Assembly (NCBI RefSeq): GCF_020026895.1
Contig: NZ_JAINZW010000009.1
Coordinates: 1-53,850 of the forward strand
Direction of reading: 5' to 3'
DNA: 53,850 nucleotides
DNA from: Novilysobacter selenitireducens
GTDB lineage: Bacteria; Pseudomonadota; Gammaproteobacteria; Xanthomonadales; Xanthomonadaceae
Within the stretch, counting starts at the first letter, position 1; every line of letters starts with the position of its first letter. Both the position numbers and the translations under genes were made by a program. Shown here piece by piece: positions 27,541 to 35,991 of this stretch. The notes under the pieces are model-generated. The model was not told the origin of the DNA. It saw only the letters and a list, made by a program, of their open reading frames with translations, and ran no database searches.

Positions 27541-28740
27541 ATGCGTATCCGGCGATGTGGGGTGGCGTACATCGAGCCACGGGAAGAGTCCGAGTTCTCG
27601 CTCGACCTGCTGCTCACGGGAGGGGACGGCATCCGCCGCGACCGGCGCTGGCTGGCATTGGCCCCGCACCTGGGGGACGAAGTCGAAGTCGATGTCGCCG
27701 AGCGCGAACTGCTCGGGGCGCTGAGCCCGACCCAGTGGATCGACCCGGACACGCTTGATACGGAAGCGGCCGTCGCCCTGCCGCGGCTGATCGACCTCGG
27801 CCTGGTGGTCACCGACGCCGCCGAGCACGCCACCCTGCGCCAGCGCGACGAGGCGCTTCGCGGCACGTACTGGCACCCGCTCGCGGCGACGCTGCATGCC
27901 TTCACCCGCTGGAGCGGCGTCAACACGGTCAAGAACTCGCAGGACAGCGGCACCGAAACCGCGGTGGCGATGCGCGAGGTGCTGGGCGCACCGCCGGTCG
28001 AGGCGGCCACCCGCGCTGCGGCGGACGACGCCGTCAACTTGCCGCGCATCCCGCCCAACGACTTCGATGCGCTGCTGGCGCGGCGCGCGACGTGCCGCAA
28101 CTTCGATGCACAGCGCAAAGTGCCGTTCGAGCAGTTCTCCCAATTGCTGCAGCGCGTGTTCGCCGCGCAGGCGGAAGTGCGGGTCAGCGACGACCTGGTG
28201 TTCCTCAAGAAGAACGTGCCCTCCGGCGGCGGGCTGCACCCGATGGAGTGCTACCTGATCGTCCAGCACGTGGAGGGCGTGGCGCCGGGCCTGTACCACT
28301 ACCAGTCCACCGCGCACGCGCTGGAACCGCTGGCGGTGCCCGAGGGCCGCAGTTGGGACGGAGACGGGTTGCGCGACTTCGTCATGGACATGGTCGCCCA
28401 GCAGCACTGGTTCGCCGACGCGCACGTGCTGGTGATCCTCGCGCCGCGCTTCGACCGCACCTTCTGGAAATACCGCCACCACGCCAAGGGCTATCGCGTG
28501 GTTGCGCTGGAGGCCGGCCACCTGTCGCAGACCCTGTACCTGTCGGCCACCGAGGCCGGGCTGGGCGCGTTCATCACCGGCGCCATCAACGAGGTGCAGA
28601 TCGAGCAGGCCTTCGGCCTGGACCCGATCCACCAGGGCGCCCTGGCCATCTGCGGCTTCGGCTGGCGTGCGCAGACGATGGAAACGGCCGAGCTGGACCC
28701 CAATGGCGAGGTCTGGCAAGCGGCCACCGACGCGGCTTGA
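27541..28740 (+). CDS. Putative peptide maturation dehydrogenase (SagB-like FMN nitroreductase family)
   Basis: A 399-aa protein. Residues 1-165 are an N-terminal domain of the type seen in SagB-related proteins (VAERELLGALSPTQWI and LPRLIDLGLVV, winged-helix-like). Residues 173-395 form a nitroreductase-fold FMN domain: RRATCRNFD (181-189), PSGGGLHPMECYLIV (227-241), LYHYQSTAHALEPL, and EAGHLSQTLYLSATEAGLGAFI. In azole RiPP pathways, SagB enzymes oxidise azolines to azoles; no SagC/D cyclodehydratase is present here, so the substrate chemistry must differ. It matches, from memory, the family called putative peptide maturation dehydrogenase, which co-occurs with the cyclase and peptides seen here. 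The ATG at 27541 gives the family N-terminus (MRIRRCGVAYIEPREE); the frame open upstream to 27148 is antisense to peptide 2. Confidence 0.88.
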   Translation: MRIRRCGVAYIEPREESEFSLDLLLTGGDGIRRDRRWLALAPHLGDEVEVDVAERELLGALSPTQWIDPDTLDTEAAVALPRLIDLGLVVTDAAEHATLRQRDEALRGTYWHPLAATLHAFTRWSGVNTVKNSQDSGTETAVAMREVLGAPPVEAATRAAADDAVNLPRIPPNDFDALLARRATCRNFDAQRKVPFEQFSQLLQRVFAAQAEVRVSDDLVFLKKNVPSGGGLHPMECYLIVQHVEGVAPGLYHYQSTAHALEPLAVPEGRSWDGDGLRDFVMDMVAQQHWFADAHVLVILAPRFDRTFWKYRHHAKGYRVVALEAGHLSQTLYLSATEAGLGAFITGAINEVQIEQAFGLDPIHQGALAICGFGWRAQTMETAELDPNGEVWQAATDAA

Positions 28741-28833
28741 CCGGGCCGGCCGGCCCGCTGTGCGGCCTTTGGCATTAGACACGGGCCGGCAGGCGGACTA
28801 GGGTCGGGGTTCAACCACTGGAGTCCCAACGAT

Positions 28834-29310
28834 ATGCGCCTTCGTAGTCTGTTCGCGTCCCTGGCCATCTGCGCCGGTCTGGTCTTCGCCCCCGCCATCG
28901 CCGCGGACACGCCTTCGCTCGACCTGGACGCCGTGCGCGCCCAGCAAGCCGAAATCCGCGCCGGTGCCCGGGCTGCGAGCGGCATCTACGAGAACCTGCC
29001 GGAAGCCAAGCGCAACGAGCTGGTGTCCCGCCAGGACCGCATGCTGGCCATGATCCAGGGCAAGCAGACCGCGGATGACCTCAGCGAAAGCGAGAAGCTG
29101 GAGCTGTTCAATACGTTGGAGTGGATCGAGGCGACGGTGAACCGCGCCGAGGACAGCCGCATGGTCTGCGAGGTCCGCAAGATCATTGGTAGCAACCGGC
29201 GTGAGCGGGTCTGTCGCACCGTCGCGCAGATTCGCGCCGAGCGTGAATACGCGCGGGACCACATGGAGCGGCGCGGCGTCTGCGAGGTCAACTGCGGCGG
29301 TCGCGAGTGA
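28834..29310 (+). CDS. Secreted small Cys-containing protein, paralogue A
   Basis: A 158-aa protein of unknown function. Signal peptide (1-24, cleaved after AIAA), then a helical region (DAVRAQQAEIRAGARAASGIY, LVSRQDRMLAMIQGKQTADDLSESEKLELFNTLEWIEATV). The C-terminal motif is CEVRKIIGSNRRERVC, then 22 residues to the next Cys, ending CEVNCGGRE. The C-x14-C-x22-C spacing and the G-[ST] pair at positions 8-9 are identical in the paralogues at 29490 and 32403. Ribosome site CTGGAG. It lies 93 bp after the peptide-maturation dehydrogenase on the same strand, so it may belong to that operon. Four Cys residues suggest disulfides after export. Confidence 0.8.
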   Translation: MRLRSLFASLAICAGLVFAPAIAADTPSLDLDAVRAQQAEIRAGARAASGIYENLPEAKRNELVSRQDRMLAMIQGKQTADDLSESEKLELFNTLEWIEATVNRAEDSRMVCEVRKIIGSNRRERVCRTVAQIRAEREYARDHMERRGVCEVNCGGRE

Positions 29311-29489
29311 TCCAGTGGAACTGGCGCAGGGCTACCGGACGTTGACCCGGCGCCCGCGCCCTGCGATCGGCAGGGCGTGTTGACTTCCGGCTCCCGCGGC
29401 GCGATATGGGCGAGTCCGCAAATGGGGTCGCCGGGTGGCGGCCCCGAACCGCCCTGGCGGACGGGCGTGGGGAACGAGGAGGATCGACG

Positions 29490-30020
29490 ATGAATTACCG
29501 GGACGTGGTAATGGCAGTCGTTCTGGCAGTCGGGCTGACGGCACTGGTGTCCTACCCTGTCGCGGCGGCCCAGGTGGCAGGCGGACAGGCCCCATCCGAG
29601 CAGGCCGAACCCAGCACCGAGCCGGAGGCCGATGGCCTCGAGCTGATCCGCGAGCAGCAACTGGAACTCAAGGCCACGCTGGACGCCGGCGAAACCGAAG
29701 GTCTGTCCGTGCGCGAGGTCAACCGCATCCGCAAGGAGCAGGCCGGGGTGTTCGCCCTGATCGACGGCAAGGCCACGCTGGCCGACATGTCGATCAACGA
29801 GAAGGTGGAGCTGGAGAACGCCCTCGAGCGGATCAACGCCTACGTGAAGGGCGGCCGGGCAGGTCGCGACGAGCAGGACGTGTGCTGGCGCGAGCGGATG
29901 TCCGGCACCAGCCGCATGGTGACCCGCTGCGGCACCGAGAAGGAGCGCGACCAGGCGCGCGAGGGCGCCCGCGATTTCCTGCAGCGGCCGAAGATCTGTT
30001 CCGGACCCGGTTGCGGCTGA
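29490..30020 (+). CDS. Secreted small Cys-containing protein, paralogue B
   Basis: A 176-aa protein. Signal peptide or N-terminal anchor (VVMAVVLAVGLTALVSYPVAAAQ, cleavage near AAA-Q). An acidic Pro/Glu linker (residues 30-48) follows, then helices (LIREQQLELKATL, RIRKEQAGVFALIDGKATLADMSINEKVELENALERINAYV). The C-terminal CWRERMSGTSRMVTRC is followed by 22 residues to the next Cys and a final CSGPGCG. The same spacing occurs in paralogues A and C. Strong ribosome site GAGGAGG before the ATG at 29490, so the longer frame from 29406 is rejected. Convergent with comM. No function can be assigned. Confidence 0.8.
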   Translation: MNYRDVVMAVVLAVGLTALVSYPVAAAQVAGGQAPSEQAEPSTEPEADGLELIREQQLELKATLDAGETEGLSVREVNRIRKEQAGVFALIDGKATLADMSINEKVELENALERINAYVKGGRAGRDEQDVCWRERMSGTSRMVTRCGTEKERDQAREGARDFLQRPKICSGPGCG

Positions 30021-30052
30021 TCACTGCGACCGTGCTCCCGCTGGCCCGGGCG

Positions 30053-31552
30053 TCAAGCCTGGGCGTCGCCGCGGCGATAGCCGATCGCTTCACTCAGGTG
30101 TGCCGTTCCGATCGATTCGCTGCCCGCCAGGTCGGCGATCGTCCGTGCGACCCGCAGGATCCGATGCATCGACCGGGCCGACAGCTGCAGCGCGTCAACG
30201 GCGCGCTCGAGCAATGCCTGGTCGCCCGCTGACAGCACGCACGTGGCGTTGAGCAGGGCCTGCGGCATGCGGGCGTTGGTGATGCCGCCGCGGGCGTGTT
30301 GCAACGCGCGGGCGGCTTCGACGCGTGCACGCACTGCGTCTGAAGGTTCGCCGGGCGGGGCGTTGGCGCGCAGCTCGGCCGGTGGCAGGCGCGGCACTTC
30401 GACCTGCAGGTCGATGCGGTCCAGCAGCGGGCCCGAGATGCGCCCGCGGTAACGGCGGATGGCGTCGCTGCTGCAGCGGCAGCGCGCGCTGGGGTCCCCC
30501 GCCCATCCGCACGGGCACGGGTTCATTGCGGCCACCAGCTGGAACCGCGCCGGGAACTCGGCCGTCCGCGCCGCGCGCGATACCGTCACCACACCCGATT
30601 CCAAGGGCTCGCGCAGCACTTCCAGCGCGTGGCGGTCCCACTCGGGCAGTTCGTCCAGGAACAGCACGCCGTGGTGCGCCAGCGAGATCTCGCCCGGCCG
30701 CGGCAGCGCGCCGCCGCCGACCAGTGCCACTGCGCTGGCGGTGTGGTGGGGGCTCCGGTACGGCCGCTGCCGCCAGCGCGCAGGGTCCAGTCCGCGGCCG
30801 CTGATGGAGGCGATGGCCGCGCTCTCCAGTGCTTCGTCCTCGCTGGCTTCCGGCAGCAGGCCGGTCAGGCGCGAGGCCAGCAGCGTCTTGCCGCAGCCGG
30901 GCGGGCCGACCAGCAAAAGGTGGTGACCGCCCGCGGCCGCGATCTCAAGTGCGCGCCGTGCATGCGCCTGCCCGCGCACGTCCGCGAGGTCCGGCCCGAC
31001 GTCGCGCGTGGGGATGGGGGCGACCGCCTCGGGCAGCGTCTTCTGCCCGGCCAGCATGGCGCAGACCTCCAGCAGCGTGCGTGCGGTGCGGGCCTCGACG
31101 CGTCCGGCCAGCGCTGCCTCGGCGCCGTTGCCGGCGGGCACGACGAGGCGATGCCCCGCGTCGGCTGCCGCGATCGCCGCCGGCAACACGCCTTCCACCG
31201 CGCGCAGCTCGCCGGTCAGGCCCAGCTCGCCAAGGAACTCGACTCCGCGCAGCGCCTCCAGCGGCACCTGGCCGCTCGCGGCCAGGATGCCCAGCGCGAT
31301 CGGCAGGTCGAAGCGCCCGCCGTCCTTGGGCAGGTCGGCAGGGGCCAGGTTGACGGTGATCCTCCGCTGCGGGAATTCGAACTGCGCGCACTGGATGGCC
31401 GCGCGCACGCGGTCCTTGGATTCGCGCACCGCCGCCTCGGGCAGGCCGACGATCGACATCGACGGCAGGCCGCCGCCCAGGTGCACCTCCACCCGCACGT
31501 CGGGCGCACGCACGCCCGTGCGTGCACGGCTGTGCACGACTGCCAGGTTCAT
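30053..31552 (-). CDS. comM: ComM/YifB-family AAA+ ATPase (Mg-chelatase-like)
   Basis: A 499-aa hexameric helicase that, in naturally competent bacteria, drives bidirectional branch migration during recombination of incoming DNA. The N-terminal Lon-protease-like domain (1-170, VHSRARTGVRAPDVRVEVHLGGGLPSMSIVGLPE) precedes the AAA+ core: Walker A GPPGCGKTLLA, Walker B GVLFLDELPE, and sensor region AAMNPCPCGW. A zinc-finger-like CPCGW...CRCS stretch and the C-terminal lid complete it. Length and order are standard. It lies 10 bp downstream of ubiK on the same strand, so the two are probably co-transcribed. Confidence 0.95.
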   Translation of the reverse strand: MNLAVVHSRARTGVRAPDVRVEVHLGGGLPSMSIVGLPEAAVRESKDRVRAAIQCAQFEFPQRRITVNLAPADLPKDGGRFDLPIALGILAASGQVPLEALRGVEFLGELGLTGELRAVEGVLPAAIAAADAGHRLVVPAGNGAEAALAGRVEARTARTLLEVCAMLAGQKTLPEAVAPIPTRDVGPDLADVRGQAHARRALEIAAAGGHHLLLVGPPGCGKTLLASRLTGLLPEASEDEALESAAIASISGRGLDPARWRQRPYRSPHHTASAVALVGGGALPRPGEISLAHHGVLFLDELPEWDRHALEVLREPLESGVVTVSRAARTAEFPARFQLVAAMNPCPCGWAGDPSARCRCSSDAIRRYRGRISGPLLDRIDLQVEVPRLPPAELRANAPPGEPSDAVRARVEAARALQHARGGITNARMPQALLNATCVLSAGDQALLERAVDALQLSARSMHRILRVARTIADLAGSESIGTAHLSEAIGYRRGDAQA

Positions 31553-31562
31553 CCGGGGACGC

Positions 31563-31838
31563 TCAGGCGTCGGGGGTGTCGCCGGCGCGGCGGGCCGGGG
31601 TACCGGCCTCCAGCGCGGCGACGGTGCGCTCCAGCGCCTCGAGCTTCTCGCGCGTGCGCAGCAGCACCGCGCGCTGCACCTCGAACTCCTCGCGCGTCAC
31701 CAGGTCGAGCTTGGCCAGCCCCGACTGCAGCACCGAGCGGAAGTTCTGCTGCAGCTCGTCGCGCCCTTCGCGCAGGCCGGGCGGCACCAGGTTGCTGAGG
31801 CGGCGGGCGAGGTCGTCGATGGGGTTGAGGTCGATCAT
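31563..31838 (-). CDS. ubiK: Ubiquinone biosynthesis accessory factor UbiK (YqiC, BMFP)
   Basis: A 91-aa amphipathic helical protein. MIDLNPIDDLARRLSNLVPPGL is the typical N-terminal membrane-binding helix, and EEFEVQRAVLLRTREKLEALERTVAALE is the C-terminal coiled coil that trimerises. UbiK supports efficient aerobic ubiquinone synthesis and interacts with UbiJ, whose gene is at 11623-12270. It is upstream of comM and divergent from the PII gene, the layout common in this family of bacteria. Start ATG at 31838. Confidence 0.9.
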   Translation of the reverse strand: MIDLNPIDDLARRLSNLVPPGLREGRDELQQNFRSVLQSGLAKLDLVTREEFEVQRAVLLRTREKLEALERTVAALEAGTPARRAGDTPDA

Positions 31839-31997
31839 GGCGTGGGTGTCTCCAGTGGCGCGGCCCCGCAGCGTGTCGAACGCGCCGCGGCGCGGCCATC
31901 GGCCTCGTGCGCCCCGTGCTGTCGGGGAAATCCGCAGCGGCCGGCGGGGCCGCGCACTTTAACCCGGGCCCGCCGCAGGGGCGCGTGAGCTTCGCGC

Positions 31998-32003
31998 TAT
32001 CCT
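31998..32003 (+). promoter_or_regulatory. Candidate -10 box for the PII gene
   Basis: TATCCT about 32 bases before the ATG at 32035. No GG-N10-GC sigma-54 site is present in the 196-bp gap, although glnK genes are often RpoN-dependent. Confidence 0.35.
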
Positions 32004-32034
32004 GCGCGGCGCACGCAAGGCACCGGAGACGCCG

Positions 32035-32373
32035 ATGAAGATGGTCATGGCCGTGATCAAGCCGTTCAAGCTCGACGATGTCCGCGAGGCGCTGGCCGAA
32101 ACCGGCGTGGCCGGCATCACCGCCACCGAGGTGAAAGGCTTCGGCCGGCAGAAGGGCCACACCGAGTTGTATCGCGGCGCCGAGTACGTGGTCGACTTCC
32201 TGCCCAAGATCAAGCTGGAAGTCGCCGTGACCGACGACCAGGCCGACGCGGTGGTGGAGGCGATCATGAAGGCCGCCGGCACCGGCAAGATCGGCGACGG
32301 CAAGATCTTCGTCTACGAACTGGACCGGGCGGTGCGCATCCGCACCGGCGAACTGGACGCGGACGCGTTGTAG
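32035..32373 (+). CDS. glnK: Nitrogen regulatory protein PII
   Basis: A 112-aa trimeric signal protein that reads ATP/ADP and 2-oxoglutarate and controls ammonium uptake or glutamine synthetase modification. The T-loop GRQKGHTELYRGAEYVVDFL has the uridylylation site Tyr51. The B-loop GKIGDGKIF and C-loop RIRTGE are intact. It could equally be called glnB; the choice of glnK follows the location next to ubiK/comM, where glnK-amtB is usual in relatives. However, no amtB follows: the next gene, 30 bp on, is an unrelated secreted protein. Confidence 0.9.
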   Translation: MKMVMAVIKPFKLDDVREALAETGVAGITATEVKGFGRQKGHTELYRGAEYVVDFLPKIKLEVAVTDDQADAVVEAIMKAAGTGKIGDGKIFVYELDRAVRIRTGELDADAL

Positions 32374-32402
32374 CGCGTACCGCCATCGAGGAGGGTATTG
32401 CA

Positions 32403-32921
32403 GTGAAGACATGCACACCGATCCGGGCCGCCCTGCTGGGCGTGCTTGTCCTGGCCGCGGCCTCCTCGCACCCGGCGCGCGCCGATGCAGGTACCGGCGG
32501 CAGCGACCGCGTCGCCGGCATTCTCGACGCGCAGCGGGAGCTTCGTGACGAGATGTCCCATTCAAAAGGGAAGTACGCCCGGCTGAACAGCGACGCGAAG
32601 GCGAAGATCCGCGAGCGGCAGGACCGCGTTGCCGAGTTGCTGGAAGGCGCGTCGAGCCTGTCGGATCTGCGCCCCGACCGGCAGGTGGAAGTGGTCAACG
32701 CGCTGGAAGACATCAATACGCTGATCACCGAGAACCGCGCCGACCACCAGACCTGCTGGCGTGAACGCCGGACGGGCACCACCATGATGTCGACGGTCTG
32801 CGCGACCCAGGCCGAGCGCGACCGCCTGGCGGAGGACGCGCGGGCGTTCAAGTCCGATCCGGGCGTGTGCATCCCCACGGGCACGGCGGGCGCGGCCTCA
32901 TGCGGACGAATCGGCGAATAG
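32403..32921 (+). CDS. Secreted small Cys-containing protein, paralogue C
   Basis: A 172-aa protein with a GTG start (strong site GAGGAGGG seven bases upstream) and a signal peptide (to about residue 27, after ARA). The helical region ILDAQRELRDEM...IRERQDRVAELLEGASSLSDLRPDRQVEVVNALEDINTLI mirrors paralogues A and B. C-terminal CWRERRTGTTMMSTVC plus 22 residues to the next Cys gives the same invariant spacing, and paralogues B and C share CWRER...GT. It lies 30 bp after glnK, occupying the place where amtB is often found. A perfect hairpin (32929-32953) ends it. Function unknown. Confidence 0.8.
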   Translation: MKTCTPIRAALLGVLVLAAASSHPARADAGTGGSDRVAGILDAQRELRDEMSHSKGKYARLNSDAKAKIRERQDRVAELLEGASSLSDLRPDRQVEVVNALEDINTLITENRADHQTCWRERRTGTTMMSTVCATQAERDRLAEDARAFKSDPGVCIPTGTAGAASCGRIGE

Positions 32922-32928
32922 GCAGCAG

Positions 32929-32953
32929 GATGGGTTGGGGCGATCAACCCATC
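32929..32953. terminator. Bidirectional hairpin terminator
   Basis: Perfect 9-bp stem GATGGGTTG / CAACCCATC with a 7-nt loop between the convergent ends of paralogue C and speE, followed by ATTTC on the plus strand. Confidence 0.65.
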
Positions 32954-32997
32954 ATTTCAGACGCGTGCGGACGCGCCTTGCCGCATCGCGTCCTTGA

Positions 32998-33849
32998 TCA
33001 GCCGCCCAGCGCCTGCGCCACGAACGGCGGCAGCGCCTGCGCGCCGCGGTGGGTGTCGGCGCTGTAGTACTTCGTCTCGAACGCCTTGCCGCGGGCATCG
33101 CTTTCACGGAACTCGAAGCCGCGGCCGCCCTTGCGCGCCAGCGTGCAGCTCCACCAGCCGGTCGGGTAGCACGGCTGAGGGAAGGGCAGGGTCTGGAAGG
33201 CATCGAAGCCGGCCTTGCCCATCTCGGTGCGCATCGCGCGGATCAGGTCGAGCAGCGCCAGCGGCGACTCGGATTGCTGCACCAGGATGCCGTCGTCCTT
33301 CAGGGCGCGGTGGCAGCTCTCGTAGAAGGCCTTGTTGAACAGGCCCTCGGCCGGCCCGACCGGGTCGGTGGAGTCCACGATCACCACGTCGACGCTGCCG
33401 GCCTCGCAGTTCTTCATGTACGCGATACCGTCGTCGAACAGCAGCTGTGCGCGCGCGTCGTCGTTGGAGTCGCACAGCTCCGGGAACCACTTCTCGGCCA
33501 TGCGCGTGACCTGCTCGTCGATGTCGCACTGCACCGCGCGCTCCACGCCCGGGTGCTTGAGCACCTCGCGCAGCGTGCCGCAGTCGCCGCCGCCGATGAT
33601 GACCACGTGCTTGGGCGCGGCGTGGGTGAACAGCGCCGGGTGCGACATCATCTCGTGGTACAGGAAGTTGTCGCGCGTGGTGAGCATCACAGCGCCGTCG
33701 ATCAGCATCAGGTTGCCCCAGTCGGTGGTCTCGAAGATCTCGATCTTCTGGAAGTCCGACTGCACCTCGTCGAGCTTGCGCGTCACGCGGTAGCCAATGG
33801 CCGAACCGGTGGTGTCGAAGTTCTCGTAGTGCCAGGTGGGCTCGGTCAT
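32998..33849 (-). CDS. speE: Spermidine synthase (polyamine aminopropyltransferase)
   Basis: A 283-aa enzyme transferring the aminopropyl group of decarboxylated SAM to putrescine. The signature VVIIGGGDCGTLREVLKHPGVE is the nucleotide-binding GGGDG-type motif (here GGGDCG), and VIVDSTDPVGPAEGLF carries the catalytic Asp of the DSTDPxGP motif. YHEMMSHPALFTH is the substrate gate. The length matches E. coli SpeE (288 aa). It is divergent from speA across 210 bp, so the two ends of the polyamine route share a control region. speB and speD are not in the window. Confidence 0.96.
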   Translation of the reverse strand: MTEPTWHYENFDTTGSAIGYRVTRKLDEVQSDFQKIEIFETTDWGNLMLIDGAVMLTTRDNFLYHEMMSHPALFTHAAPKHVVIIGGGDCGTLREVLKHPGVERAVQCDIDEQVTRMAEKWFPELCDSNDDARAQLLFDDGIAYMKNCEAGSVDVVIVDSTDPVGPAEGLFNKAFYESCHRALKDDGILVQQSESPLALLDLIRAMRTEMGKAGFDAFQTLPFPQPCYPTGWWSCTLARKGGRGFEFRESDARGKAFETKYYSADTHRGAQALPPFVAQALGG

Positions 33850-33913
33850 GGGGCGGTCCTGTCGTGGGCGCGGCGGGCGCGGCCCGCGGCGTGGGGGAAT
33901 GGAAGGGGCGCGG

Positions 33914-33919
33914 ATTGTA
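33914..33919 (-). promoter_or_regulatory. -10 box of speE
   Basis: TACAAT on the minus strand, 65 bases before the speE ATG (33849). Confidence 0.5.
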
Positions 33920-34021
33920 GCGAAGCGGGCATCGCGCCCGGGTCACGGGCGTGTGCGGGTGCTTGCGGGGCGCCATCCGCCTGCCGGACGGGCCGCCACC
34001 GGGCGTCACCGGGGCTGCCTG

Positions 34022-34027
34022 TAGAAT
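34022..34027 (+). promoter_or_regulatory. -10 box of speA
   Basis: TAGAAT, 33 bases before the speA ATG (34060), followed by GCGCC. Confidence 0.5.
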
Positions 34028-34059
34028 GCGCCTCCCCCCGACACCCCCGGTCCCCGCCG

Positions 34060-35991
34060 ATGTCCGACTGGTCGATCGATCAGGCCCGCGCCACCTACTC
34101 CGTCCCGCACTGGAGCGAGGGGTATTTCGACGTCGACGGCGCCGGCCGGGTGGTCGTGCGCCCGCGTGGCAAGGCCGGCCCGACCGTGGCGCTGCCCGAG
34201 GTGGTCGATGCCGCGCGCGCGGACGGTGCCCGCCTGCCGCTGCTGGTGCGCTTCCCCGACATCCTCGGCGACCGCCTGGGCAAGCTGCAGCGTGCCTTCG
34301 GCCAGGCGATGGCCGACTGGAACTACGCCGGCGGCTACACCGCGGTGTACCCGATCAAGGTCAACCAGCACCGCGGCGTGGCCGGCACGCTGGCCGAGCG
34401 CGGCGCGGCCGATCCCGCGCACCCGCAGGCCGCCTTCGGCCTGGAGGCCGGCAGCAAGCCCGAGCTGATGGCGGTGCTGGCGCTGAGCCAGCCGGGCGGG
34501 TTGATCGTCTGCAACGGCTACAAGGACCGCGAGTACATCCGGCTGGCCCTGATCGGCCGCAAGCTCGGGCTGGAGACCTTCATCGTGGTCGAGAAGCCCT
34601 CCGAGCTGTCGCTGGTGATGGAAGAAGCCGCCGCGCTGGACGTGAAGCCCGGCCTGGGCGTGCGCATGCGGCTGGCCTCGCTGGGCGCGGGCAAGTGGCA
34701 GAACAGCGGCGGCGACAAGGCCAAGTTCGGCCTCAGCCCGCGCCAGGTGCTGGACCTGTGGAAGCGCCTGCGCGACGCCGGCATGGCCGACTGCCTGCAG
34801 CTGCTGCACTTCCACATGGGCAGCCAGATCTCCAACGTGCGCGACATCGCCAGCGGCATGCGCGAGGCCACGCGCTACTTTGTGGAGCTGTCGAAGCTGG
34901 GCGCGAAGGTGCGCTACATGGATGTCGGCGGCGGCCTGGGCATCGACTACGAAGGCACGCGCTCGCGCAGCTACTACTCGATCAACTACGGCCTGGGCCA
35001 GTACGCGTCCAACATCGTGCAACCGCTGGCCGAAGCCTGCGAAGCCAACGGCCTGCCGCAGCCACGCATCGTCACCGAATGCGGCCGCGCGATGACCGCG
35101 CACCACGCCGTGCTGGTGGCCAATGTCTCGGAAGTCGAGCGCGCGCCCGAGGGCCGCGTGCCCGACGCCCACGACGACGAGCCGGCGGTGGTGCGCCACC
35201 TGCGCGAGATCCACGACGAGCTGGGCGAGCGCCCGGCGGTGGAGCTGTTCCACGAGGCCGTGCACCACCACAACGAAGGCCTGTCGGCGTACGCGCTGGG
35301 GCAGATCGACCTGGTGCACCGCGCGCGCATCGACGACCTGTTCTACGCGATCGCACACGGCGTGCGCGGCCGCCTCAGCCCCGGCGAGAAGAGCCACCAG
35401 CCGGTGCTGGACGAGCTCAACCAGCGCCTGGTCGACAAGTACTTCGTCAACTTCAGCGTGTTCGAGTCGATGCCGGATGTCTGGGCGATCCAGCAGGTGT
35501 TCCCGATCGTGCCGATCGAGCGCCTGGACGAAGCACCCGCGCGGCGCGGCGTGATCGCCGACCTGACCTGCGACTCGGACGGCCGCATCGACACGTACGT
35601 GGAAAACGAGTCGCTCAACACCTCGCTGCCGATGCACGCGATGCGGCCCGGCGAGGCGTACCGGCTGGGCTTCTTCCTGGTGGGCGCGTACCAGGAGATC
35701 CTCGGCGACATCCACAACCTGTTCGGCGACACCGACGCGGTGGAAGTACGCGTGGACGCGTCGGGCGATGGCTACCAGCTGGTGCAGCAGCGCAGCGGCG
35801 ACACCACCGACGTGATGCTGGACTACGTCGGCTACGGCCTGGATGACCTGCGCGCGGCCTACCGCGCCCGCGTCGAAGCCGCCGGCCTTCCGGGCGACGA
35901 GGCGCAGCGCCTGGCCGCCGCGCTTGAAACCGGCCTCACCGGGTACACGTACCTGGACGACACCCCGCTGGACGAGGCCGAGACCGATTGA
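34060..35991 (+). CDS. speA: Biosynthetic arginine decarboxylase
   Basis: A 643-aa PLP enzyme of the alanine-racemase fold that makes agmatine, the first step from arginine to putrescine and spermidine. The PLP lysine is Lys100 in YPIKVNQH. HFHMGSQISN, DVGGGLGIDYEG and IVTECGRAMTAHHAV are the cofactor-binding loops, and the C-terminal CDSDGRID contains the active-site Cys. The length is close to E. coli SpeA (658 aa), so it is the biosynthetic, not the acid-inducible, form. A longer frame from 33049 runs antisense to speE and is rejected. It is divergent from speE. Confidence 0.95.
   Translation: MSDWSIDQARATYSVPHWSEGYFDVDGAGRVVVRPRGKAGPTVALPEVVDAARADGARLPLLVRFPDILGDRLGKLQRAFGQAMADWNYAGGYTAVYPIKVNQHRGVAGTLAERGAADPAHPQAAFGLEAGSKPELMAVLALSQPGGLIVCNGYKDREYIRLALIGRKLGLETFIVVEKPSELSLVMEEAAALDVKPGLGVRMRLASLGAGKWQNSGGDKAKFGLSPRQVLDLWKRLRDAGMADCLQLLHFHMGSQISNVRDIASGMREATRYFVELSKLGAKVRYMDVGGGLGIDYEGTRSRSYYSINYGLGQYASNIVQPLAEACEANGLPQPRIVTECGRAMTAHHAVLVANVSEVERAPEGRVPDAHDDEPAVVRHLREIHDELGERPAVELFHEAVHHHNEGLSAYALGQIDLVHRARIDDLFYAIAHGVRGRLSPGEKSHQPVLDELNQRLVDKYFVNFSVFESMPDVWAIQQVFPIVPIERLDEAPARRGVIADLTCDSDGRIDTYVENESLNTSLPMHAMRPGEAYRLGFFLVGAYQEILGDIHNLFGDTDAVEVRVDASGDGYQLVQQRSGDTTDVMLDYVGYGLDDLRAAYRARVEAAGLPGDEAQRLAAALETGLTGYTYLDDTPLDEAETD

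Noticed and set aside
31839-32034. Sigma-54 promoter upstream of glnK
   Set aside because: Searched for GG-N10-GC with TGGC/TTGC context and found none.
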